Source: [Eubacterium] saphenum (GTDB lineage Bacteria > Bacillota > Clostridia > Oscillospirales > Ruminococcaceae). From it: a DNA stretch of 12,048 bases. Both the position numbers and the translations under genes were made by a program. Under the pieces are notes generated by a model, which saw only the letters and a program-made list of their open reading frames with translations, ran no database searches and had not been told where the DNA came from. The stretch's first letter is position 1. Every line of letters starts with the position of its first letter. This document shows, in pieces, positions 6,819-12,048 of the stretch. The stretch is from positions 1 through 12,048 of the forward strand of contig SFLN01000059.1 in assembly GCA_004554555.1 (NCBI GenBank), written 5' to 3'.

Positions 6819-7388
6819 TCAGCCGTTGATAAGAATCGGCGAAGTGCCGATAACGTCGCCGTTTCTGGTGTAGCCGTTGTCCACGGGCCAAAAATCCGTG
6901 CGCTTGAAATCTGCGGCGGTGGGAGCGTCCTGAGGCTCTGCGCCGTCCTCAACAAAATAAAGCGCGCCAATTCTGCCGTCGATGAGGTAGCCAATCGAGT
7001 ACATTCTCTTATAGCCGAGCGTTTTCTCGATGTACTGCTTCAAATCCTGCGACAAAGCGTCCTCGTCCTCGTCGTGAACCCAAAAATCACCCACGAACTC
7101 GGGGTCCTCGTAAACACCGTTGTTTGCGACGATTTTGACATAAACGGTGCTTTCGTCGTCGTAAACCTTGGGGTAAACGTTCTTTGCGCACTGCTGGGTA
7201 AGCCAGCCGTTTACGGCGTTTCTCACGTCGTTTGCGGTGGAATTTGCCGAAGTAACCCGCGCGTTTCTCAAGTTTCCGACAAGCACGGGGATAAGGATTC
7301 CCGCGAGAACACCGATGATTGCGATTACAACCACGAGTTCCACGAGAGTGAACGCAGATTTCGCCTTCAAACGAGCGATTTTTTTCAT
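6819..7388 (-). CDS. Type IV prepilin-like protein with Ala at -1
   Basis: A 189-residue prepilin: MKKIARLKAKSA|FTLVELVVVIAIIGVLAGIL, with Phe13 at +1 and Glu17 at +5. The residue before the predicted cut is Ala12, not the near-invariant Gly. It is a paralogue of the first pilin: after the hydrophobic helix both have a VTSANSTANDVRNAVNGWLT / ITSADSTASQIKTQATNFLT-like stretch, and both end in a VIGTSP / VIVGTAP motif. The globular domain is acidic (VHDEDEDALSQDL) and has a single Cys67, so no internal disulfide. The ATG at 7388 is chosen because it places the signal correctly; the upstream TGAGGTTGG ribosome site is mediocre, suggesting lower translation than the first pilin. Probably a minor pilin or pseudopilin. 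Confidence 0.87.
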   Translation of the reverse strand: MKKIARLKAKSAFTLVELVVVIAIIGVLAGILIPVLVGNLRNARVTSANSTANDVRNAVNGWLTQQCAKNVYPKVYDDESTVYVKIVANNGVYEDPEFVGDFWVHDEDEDALSQDLKQYIEKTLGYKRMYSIGYLIDGRIGALYFVEDGAEPQDAPTAADFKRTDFWPVDNGYTRNGDVIGTSPILING

Positions 7389-7409
7389 AAATCCAACCTC
7401 AGTCAAGAT

Positions 7410-7454
7410 ACACAATATCCCTCGGCAGCCGAAACCGCCGAGGAATTTTTGTGT
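7410..7454 (-). other. Stable intercistronic hairpin between first and second pilin
   Basis: Minus-strand ACACAA (7454-7449) pairs with TTGTGT (7415-7410), and after a small internal loop ATTCCTCGGC pairs with GCCGAGGGAT, about 16 base pairs in all. The 3' side on the minus strand is ATTGTGTATC, without a T-run, so it is not a standard intrinsic terminator. Such a stem can protect the 3' end of the upstream message; here that would favour the first pilin. Function is inferred. Confidence 0.65.
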
Positions 7455-7484
7455 TCAGTTAGTTGCTTTCAGCAAGCGCTTAGA

Positions 7485-8138
7485 TTAAGCAGCCTTGTGA
7501 GAAATCTTAGGAGCAGTACCTACGATTACGCTGTCTGCGCCAACGCCAGCCTTGTTGCCAGCCCATTTAGCTTCCTGTGAACCGGTCCAGATGGTTTCAA
7601 CACCAAGACCGCCATCAACAGCAGCGGAAATATCAGTATCAGAACCGCCGGGAACAACAGCAACACCGATAACAGCAGCGTTGAGAATATAAATCTCAGC
7701 ATAGCCGTTTTTGAAATCACGGAGAACGTCAGCCATATAAGCGTTGAAGCATGTGTTCTTGTCATTGCCGCTCCACTTCCACTTGTTTTCGTCTTTTTTG
7801 CCGAAGTAGCTCGAGCCAGCGTCAACTGTCCAAGCCTTGACATCAGAAGTTCCGGTACCTTCAGTGCTGGAAGTGTTAATTGTGCACTTAACAGTCAGCA
7901 TGGAGCTGGTTTCTCTTACAGAGCACTTAGCGGTGTCTGCCTTGGTGAGGAAGTTGGTAGCCTGAGTCTTGATCTGCGATGCGGTCGAGTCAGCAGAAGT
8001 GATGTTCGAGTCCTGAACAACGCCGATCATGGTAGGAACGAGGATTGCAGCAAGTACGCCGATGATAGCGATTACTACAACGAGCTCTACGAGTGTAAAG
8101 CCCTTTTTGGCCTTGAGAGCCTGAAGTTTCTTTATCAT
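7485..8138 (-). CDS. Major type IV prepilin (PilA-like)
   Basis: A 217-residue prepilin: MIKKLQALKAKKG|FTLVELVVVIAIIGVLAAIL, cut predicted after Gly13, with Phe14 at +1 and Glu18 at +5. The hydrophobic helix is followed by a Thr/Ser-rich globular domain with Cys72, Cys85 and Cys130 and a C-terminal Gly/Ala-rich region ending VIVGTAPKISHKAA. I infer that it is the major subunit from three points: it is first in the pilin series, it has its own consensus-like promoter and an AGGAGGT ribosome site at 8 nt, and its codons are strongly biased (my hand count gives GCT for 22 of 27 Ala and no GCG, unlike the second pilin, where GCG and GCA prevail). A pseudopilin of a type II-like system is the alternative; the adjacent pilT favours a pilus. 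Confidence 0.9.
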   Translation of the reverse strand: MIKKLQALKAKKGFTLVELVVVIAIIGVLAAILVPTMIGVVQDSNITSADSTASQIKTQATNFLTKADTAKCSVRETSSMLTVKCTINTSSTEGTGTSDVKAWTVDAGSSYFGKKDENKWKWSGNDKNTCFNAYMADVLRDFKNGYAEIYILNAAVIGVAVVPGGSDTDISAAVDGGLGVETIWTGSQEAKWAGNKAGVGADSVIVGTAPKISHKAA

Positions 8139-8257
8139 TGTAAAGACCTCCTGTAAAAAAATTAATTTATGTATAACCCCGGCGGGGCTATATCCGTTTT
8201 TATACCGGCTCGCTGAAAACGTTTACATCACCGTTTGCAGCTTCGCTTTCGGTTTGT
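8139..8257 (-). promoter_or_regulatory. Structured 5' leader of the major pilin gene
   Basis: About 118 nt separate the predicted transcription start from the ATG. Two stems are visible on the minus strand. The first is GCTGCAAACG (8241-8232) with CGTTTTCAGC (8221-8212), one mismatch and a 10-nt loop, enclosed by an outer ACCG/CGGT pairing across an asymmetric purine-rich internal loop. The second is TATAGCCCC (8192-8184) with GGGGTTATA (8180-8172), a 3-nt loop, followed after 12 nt by a T-run and then the ribosome site. I could not fit it to the c-di-GMP-I or -II consensus by eye. Whether it binds a ligand is unknown. Confidence 0.5.
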
Positions 8258-8263
8258 ATTTAC

Positions 8264-8292
8264 ATTATACTTGATTGATTTGGAAATTGCAA
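8264..8292 (-). promoter_or_regulatory. Sigma-A-type promoter of the pilin genes
   Basis: Minus-strand TTGCAA (8292-8287), exactly 17 nt, then TATAAT (8269-8264). The -10 is perfect and the -35 matches four of six positions. Transcription would begin near 8257, well after pilT, giving the pilins independent, high-level expression. Confidence 0.8.
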
Positions 8293-8382
8293 GTGTTTTT
8301 TTGCATTTTTTCACATTTCCGCTCAATTTCGTATAATCTTTTCAAATACAAGAGTATTTTTTGGGCAATTTAACAAGAAATT

Positions 8383-8404
8383 TATGTAAATTCTATGTAA
8401 ATTC
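8383..8404. repeat. Tandem 11-bp direct repeat after pilT
   Basis: TATGTAAATTC occurs twice back to back (8383-8393 and 8394-8404), ending at the base next to the pilT stop codon. Two copies only. It could be a small slippage duplication or a binding site; nothing more can be said from sequence. Confidence 0.8.
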
Positions 8405-9493
8405 TTAGTTAACTCCCATCTCAAGATAACGCTTGTACTCGCTCAAATCCTGTACGCGCGTGCGGGCAACCGCGTCCGTAACCTTGCCCATTCTGACAAG
8501 TCGCGCAAGGTCTTGGTCAAGCGTGAACATTCCGTACTTTTTACCCGTCGCAACAGCTGTCGGAATCTGGAAGATTTTGCCTTCACGAATCATCGCGCGG
8601 ATTGCGTCCGTCGCTCCGAGCACCTCCAAAGCCGCGCAGCGTCCCTTTCCGTCAGCCGTCGGAACCAGCGTCTGCGAGATAATTCCCACAATCGCGTTTG
8701 CAAGCTGCGAACGGATTTGTCCCTGCGAGTGAGGCGGGTAAACGTCGATGATACGGTCGATAGTCGGCGCAGCACCCGTTGTATGCAATGTCGAAAGTAC
8801 CAAGTGACCGGTTTCTGCCGCAGTTACAGCAGCGTTTATCGTTTCAAAGTCACGCATTTCTCCGACGAGGATAACGTCCGGGTCCTCACGGAGCGCCGCA
8901 CGAAGCGAGCCTGCGAACGAGTCAACGTCCTGCCCGATTTCACGCTGGTTTATCATAGACTGCTTGTGGGTGTGAAGATACTCGATAGGGTCCTCAACCG
9001 TGATTATGTGGCAGTTTTTCTGGCGGTTTATGTGGTCAATCATCGCCGCCAAGGTCGTCGATTTACCGGAACCCGTAGGGCCTGTTACCAGAACAAGTCC
9101 GCGCGGCGCAAGGGCAAATTCGCCGAGCGTTGCCGGAAGATTGAGGTCGGAAAGCGTCGGAATATCGTTGCGCAAAAGACGTATCGCAACCGCGTGATAA
9201 CCGCGCTGGCGATACACGTTAACTCTGTGTCGGTAGCCTGCCGATGAAACATAGGAAAAGTCTGTGTCAAGACCCTTGGAAATCTGGCTCTTGTGCTTGA
9301 TGGAGGTAATCTGGTTGATTACGTTTACAATCAGCGGCTCTGTGCAGTCCGGATAGCCCGAGAGCTTTCTGATTGCGCCGTGAAGTCTTACAACGGGAGG
9401 AAGTCCCGCCGTGAAATGAAGGTCGGAACACCCGAGGTCGCGTGCCTCATCGAGGATGCGGTTAATGTCCATAATGTTGTTATTCATTTCCAC
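8405..9493 (-). CDS. pilT: Type IV pilus retraction ATPase PilT
   Basis: PilT is a hexameric cytoplasmic ATPase that depolymerises pili and powers twitching. The 362-residue product has the normal length. Visible motifs: Walker A GPTGSGKST (138-146), Asp box EDPIEY (167-172), Walker B DPDVILVGEMRD (204-215, catalytic Glu212), His box TGHLVLSTLHTTGA (228-241) and the PilT-specific AIRAMIREGK (298-306) needed for retraction. There is no tetracysteine zinc site, as expected for PilT rather than PilB. I take the GTG at 9493 as start because AAGGAG lies 9 nt upstream; the ATG at 9487 is six bases further, 15 nt away, and cannot be excluded. It begins 20 nt after pilB, so the two ATPases are likely co-transcribed. 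Confidence 0.96.
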   Translation of the reverse strand: MEMNNNIMDINRILDEARDLGCSDLHFTAGLPPVVRLHGAIRKLSGYPDCTEPLIVNVINQITSIKHKSQISKGLDTDFSYVSSAGYRHRVNVYRQRGYHAVAIRLLRNDIPTLSDLNLPATLGEFALAPRGLVLVTGPTGSGKSTTLAAMIDHINRQKNCHIITVEDPIEYLHTHKQSMINQREIGQDVDSFAGSLRAALREDPDVILVGEMRDFETINAAVTAAETGHLVLSTLHTTGAAPTIDRIIDVYPPHSQGQIRSQLANAIVGIISQTLVPTADGKGRCAALEVLGATDAIRAMIREGKIFQIPTAVATGKKYGMFTLDQDLARLVRMGKVTDAVARTRVQDLSEYKRYLEMGVN

Positions 9494-9513
9494 TGCTTTA
9501 TTCTCCTTTTGTG

Positions 9514-11223
9514 TTATACGGAATAGGTTGCCTTAACAAGTTCGTCCATCGACGTTCTTCCCGCAAGAACCATCTGAGTTACGTTGTCACGCAGCAGGAG
9601 CGTGCCGTTTTTCCTCGCAAGCTCGCCGATTTCCTCGGCTGTCGCGTCCTTGGAGATAAGCTCCTTTAAGTCGGGCGTTACAACGATAATCTCGTGAATA
9701 GCGGTTCGTCCCGCGTAACCCGTGCCGCGGCAAGCCTTGCAGCCGCCCGGATGCGGTCTGCAAATCTGAACCGGCTCTTTCTTGTTCATCAGCTTCAGGT
9801 CGTTGGGGTCGGTGAGCGTGTAGGTTTCCTTGCAGGATTTGCACAGCAGCTTTACAAGTCGCTGAGCAATAATTCCGACAAGCGAAGACGCAACCATGTA
9901 AGGTGCGACTCCCATATCAACAAGACGCGTGATTGTTGTCGCAGCGTCGTTGGTATGCAGTGTTGAAAGAACAAAGTGTCCCGTGATTGCGGCACGGATT
10001 GCGATATCGGCGGTCTCACCGTCACGAATTTCTCCGACCATTATGATATCGGGGTCCTGACGGAGGATTGAACGAAGCGCCGCCGCAAACGTCATTCCCG
10101 CTTTTGCGTTAATCTGGCACTGGTTTACGCCGTCGATTTTCTTTTCGACAGGGTCCTCAACCGTTACGATGTTTACATTCGGCTGAGAAAGCTCGCCAAG
10201 CGTCGCGTAAAGCGTCGTCGATTTACCGGAACCCGTCGGTCCCGTAACCAGCATAACGCCGTTCGGACAGCGGATTATCTGCTTGAACATCTCGTAGTTG
10301 TAGTCCGTCATACCGAGGTCGGTGATTTTACGGGTTTTGTCGTCCGCTGTCGAAAGCAAACGTATAACGCACTTTTCTCCGTATACGCAGGGGATTGTGC
10401 TGACACGCATATCCAGGTTTACGCCGTCAATGCGCGTTCCGAAACGTCCGTCAAGCGGTATTCTGCGCTCGGCAATGTTCATTCCGCCGAGGATTTTAAT
10501 ACGCGTGATAATCGAGTTGTGGAAGGAGGGCGGGATTTTCATATCCTGCTCGACAAGCTCGCCGTCCATTCTGAAACGAATTCTTGTTCTGTCCTTGAAC
10601 GCCTCGATGTGAATATCCGTTACCTGGTTTCTGAAGGCCGTTTCAACCATCATATTTACAAGCTTAACGATAGGCGCGTTATCAACACGTCCCTCGGACT
10701 CGGCTTTTTCGAGGTCCTCGGATATGTCGCCGCTGCCTCCCGCCTCGTTTTCCAGCTCGTTCATCGTGCTGTCGATTGCCTGAGATGAATAGAACTTGCC
10801 GATTGCGGCTTCAATCTGCGTTTTTGTGGAAATCTGCGGAACGATTTCCATTCCCGTCTGAACCTTCAGGTCCTCGAATATGTAGAAGTTGACGGGGTCG
10901 TTTGTTGCCACGAAAAGGCGGTTGTTCTTGTACTGGAACGCAAATACGCACTTTTCTCTCGCAACTTCCTCCGAGATTTTTGAAACTGCGTTTGTGTCAA
11001 CCTTGATTGATGAAAGGTCAACAAACGGTACTTTCAGTCTGATAGAAAGAGCCTGCGCGAGCTGGCTCTCCGAAACCAACCCCATCTCCAGCATAACGTC
11101 GCCGAGCATCTTGCCCCCGCTTTTCTTCTGAGCGGCAAGCGCTTCCTCGAGCTGTTGTTTGTTGATGAAACCCTGTTCGATAAGGATTTCTCCAATGGGT
11201 AGATTTTTTACAGGTCCGGGCAT
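9514..11223 (-). CDS. pilB: Type IV pilus extension ATPase PilB (GspE family)
   Basis: PilB is the cytoplasmic hexameric motor that polymerises pilins through the platform protein. The 569 residues comprise an MshEN/GspE-N domain (about 1-145), a linker with an acidic stretch (155-178), and the secretion ATPase core. Motifs: Walker A GPTGSGKST (328-336), Asp box VEDPVE (355-360), Walker B DPDIIMVGEIRD (390-401, Glu398), His box TGHFVLSTLHTNDA (414-427), and a zinc tetracysteine (C461, C464, C495, C498) typical of PilB/GspE. I start at the ATG at 11223 behind AGGAAG; a TTG-initiated extension to 11280 has no good ribosome site. MshEN domains in some relatives bind c-di-GMP; I did not verify the ligand motif. 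It heads the pilus ATPase pair. Confidence 0.96.
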   Translation of the reverse strand: MPGPVKNLPIGEILIEQGFINKQQLEEALAAQKKSGGKMLGDVMLEMGLVSESQLAQALSIRLKVPFVDLSSIKVDTNAVSKISEEVAREKCVFAFQYKNNRLFVATNDPVNFYIFEDLKVQTGMEIVPQISTKTQIEAAIGKFYSSQAIDSTMNELENEAGGSGDISEDLEKAESEGRVDNAPIVKLVNMMVETAFRNQVTDIHIEAFKDRTRIRFRMDGELVEQDMKIPPSFHNSIITRIKILGGMNIAERRIPLDGRFGTRIDGVNLDMRVSTIPCVYGEKCVIRLLSTADDKTRKITDLGMTDYNYEMFKQIIRCPNGVMLVTGPTGSGKSTTLYATLGELSQPNVNIVTVEDPVEKKIDGVNQCQINAKAGMTFAAALRSILRQDPDIIMVGEIRDGETADIAIRAAITGHFVLSTLHTNDAATTITRLVDMGVAPYMVASSLVGIIAQRLVKLLCKSCKETYTLTDPNDLKLMNKKEPVQICRPHPGGCKACRGTGYAGRTAIHEIIVVTPDLKELISKDATAEEIGELARKNGTLLLRDNVTQMVLAGRTSMDELVKATYSV

Positions 11224-12048
11224 CTGATTTCTTCCTTTCGGATTTCTTTTGGCAGCCGCTAAAGTCGTTTTGAACAGCAAGTGCGCTCAAATCAATTTTA
11301 TCGGTAACCTTATATAATATGAAAAACGCTGAACCGATATCCGGCGTTTTTTCAAGTTCAAGCGACAATTCTTTTGCCTTGATCTTGTGGATTGAAAAGT
11401 TTTTCACGCGGTAGTCGGCGGGAGCGGCGGCTTTTACGATGAATTCGTTTTCTTCGTAATTGTTCATTACCGCTTCCAGCATATCGCCGGTGGACTTTAC
11501 CCTTATCACCTTTTCGAAAATATCGGGGATATCGACGCTCATTCTTCCTGCGATCAGCGTGACGAGTGCGCCGCGTTGTACCGCGGCTTCCGCAATTGCC
11601 ATACCCATTTTGCCGCTGCTGTGGTTGGTGATATAGCGAACGCCGTCGATTTTTTCTTCGGTGCTGCCGGCGGTGATAAGCATTCTTACGCCTTCAAAAT
11701 CCTGATTGGGCGTGAGAATGTCCTCGATGGCTTTCACGATCGTTTCGGGTTCCGCCATTTTACCTTTGCCGACGTCACCGCACGCAAGTCGTCCGGAGAT
11801 AGGCTCGATAATCTTATAGCCCTGCTTTTTAAGCCGCGCGATATTTTCCGTCGTATTTTCGTTTTCGTACATATTCGTATTCATCGCTGGACAGATGATT
11901 TTGGGCGCTTTGCACGCCATAATCGTCGTCGTGAGCATATCGTCCGCAATGCCGTTTGCGATTTTTCCGATGGTGTTTGCGGTTGCGGGCGCAACGACGA
12001 AAACGTCGGCGCGTTTCGCAAGAGCGACGTGTTCCACCTCGAAATCGA
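11018..12048 (-). CDS. coaBC: CoaBC, partial at 5' edge and disrupted in the CoaB domain
   Basis: CoaBC makes 4'-phosphopantetheine from phosphopantothenate: CoaB joins cysteine, CoaC decarboxylates the product. The gene enters from beyond the window edge, so the CoaC start and its catalytic His are not seen. Visible are CoaC motifs PAMNTNMY (minus strand, near 11885) and the active-site-Cys loop GRLACGDVGKGKM (near 11790), then CoaB NHSSGKMG (near 11620) and AAPADYR (near 11425). Homology runs to EKTPDI and stops at 11336, where ILxxL and the VGFAAET region should follow; roughly 100 C-terminal residues, including the conserved Lys region, are missing. The frame then runs on through unrelated sequence to a stop at 11018, overlapping pilB by 206 bases. 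I count 18 GAA to 2 GAG here. Confidence 0.88.
   Translation of the reverse strand, partial: DFEVEHVALAKRADVFVVAPATANTIGKIANGIADDMLTTTIMACKAPKIICPAMNTNMYENENTTENIARLKKQGYKIIEPISGRLACGDVGKGKMAEPETIVKAIEDILTPNQDFEGVRMLITAGSTEEKIDGVRYITNHSSGKMGMAIAEAAVQRGALVTLIAGRMSVDIPDIFEKVIRVKSTGDMLEAVMNNYEENEFIVKAAAPADYRVKNFSIHKIKAKELSLELEKTPDIGSAFFILYKVTDKIDLSALAVQNDFSGCQKKSERKKSDARTCKKSTHWRNPYRTGFHQQTTARGSACRSEEKRGQDARRRYAGDGVGFGEPARAGSFYQTESTVC
11295..11323 (-). promoter_or_regulatory. Candidate promoter for pilB-pilT
   Basis: Minus-strand TTCATA (11323-11318), 17 nt, TAAAAT (11300-11295). The -10 is good and the -35 moderate. It lies in the 112-nt space between the end of coaBC homology and the pilB start. 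Because the upstream join is suspect, its -35 neighbourhood may not be native. Confidence 0.35.
11322..11351. repeat. Inverted repeat at the end of coaBC homology
   Basis: AAAAACGC (11322-11329) and GCGTTTTT (11344-11351) are perfect 8-bp inverted arms around a 14-nt centre. The recognisable CoaB reading ends in that centre, at 11336. As RNA on either strand it would form an A/T-rich hairpin with flanking T residues. It may be a terminator-like element or the micro-homology that produced a join. Confidence 0.7.

Noticed and set aside
7410..7454. Calling the intercistronic pilin hairpin an intrinsic terminator for the pilin operon
   Set aside because: The T-run lies on the plus-strand side only; on the transcribed minus strand the stem is followed by ATTGTGTATC.
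6573..7580. 335-codon open frame on the plus strand across two pilin genes
   Set aside because: It is antisense to genes with clear prepilin signals and ribosome sites; the translation is Arg/Val-rich, without domain character or a plausible ribosome site.
8139..8257. c-di-GMP-I or c-di-GMP-II riboswitch assignment for the pilin leader
   Set aside because: Fragments such as GCAAA and CGGGGTT recall the class I consensus, but the three-helix layout and the order of conserved segments do not fit by eye, so I leave the class open.
8513..9247. 244-codon plus-strand frame inside pilT
   Set aside because: Antisense to the strongly conserved PilT motor core; composition is that of a shadow frame.
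11298..11305. ACCGATAA on the minus strand upstream of pilB, resembling a sigma-28 -10 element
   Set aside because: No TAAA-like -35 lies 15-16 nt upstream; the preceding bases are TTTC/TTTT. Without it the match is probably chance.
11018..11336. Treating the C-terminal extension of the coaBC frame as a genuine fused domain
   Set aside because: The extra residues are Lys/Arg/Ser-rich, overlap the pilB ribosome site and first 68 codons in another frame, and show no domain features; they are out-of-frame readthrough.

Overview
The window reads as part of a motile, piliated member of the Bacillota, most likely a clostridial lineage. The evidence is the flgM-flgN-flgK-flgL-DUF6470-fliW-csrA gene order (as in Bacillus and Clostridia), the fliW-csrA pair, strong AGGAGG-type ribosome sites, and a sigma-28/SigD promoter of the Gram-positive form TAAA-N15-GCCGATAT. 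Every gene I can support lies on the minus strand, so transcription runs from the high-coordinate end to the low-coordinate end. No gene-free stretch exceeds 300 bases. The two largest gaps (5732-5978 and 8139-8404) hold promoters, a terminator and a structured leader.

Right end (about 11018-12048): part of coaBC, the bifunctional coenzyme A biosynthesis protein. It enters from outside the window and loses recognisable homology abruptly near 11336, inside the CoaB domain. A short inverted repeat marks this point, and glutamate codon use changes across it. This is either a real gene disruption or a chimeric join.

Type IV pilus block (about 5914-11223): pilB (extension ATPase) and pilT (retraction ATPase) are followed by a sigma-A-type promoter, a roughly 120-nt leader with two hairpins, and three type III-signal prepilins. 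The first pilin has the codon bias of a highly expressed major subunit. The second has Ala instead of Gly just before the predicted cleavage site. The third is larger and rich in cysteine. Hairpins separate the pilin genes and a strong intrinsic terminator closes the block. No pilC platform gene or prepilin peptidase is present here.

Late flagellar block (1-5846): a consensus sigma-28 promoter drives flgM (anti-sigma-28), flgN (chaperone), flgK and flgL (hook-filament junction), a DUF6470/YviE-like gene, fliW and csrA, with gaps of 1-29 nt. FlgM sets the timing of sigma-28 release, FlgN escorts FlgK/FlgL to export, and FliW-CsrA controls flagellin translation. FlgL is 721 residues, more than twice the usual length, because its centre carries four divergent tandem copies of an 80-100-residue beta-rich unit. 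This is the most distinctive protein feature of the window. Overall the segment pairs two surface-motility machines on one strand; I see no clear sign of a mobile element, CRISPR array or RNA gene.
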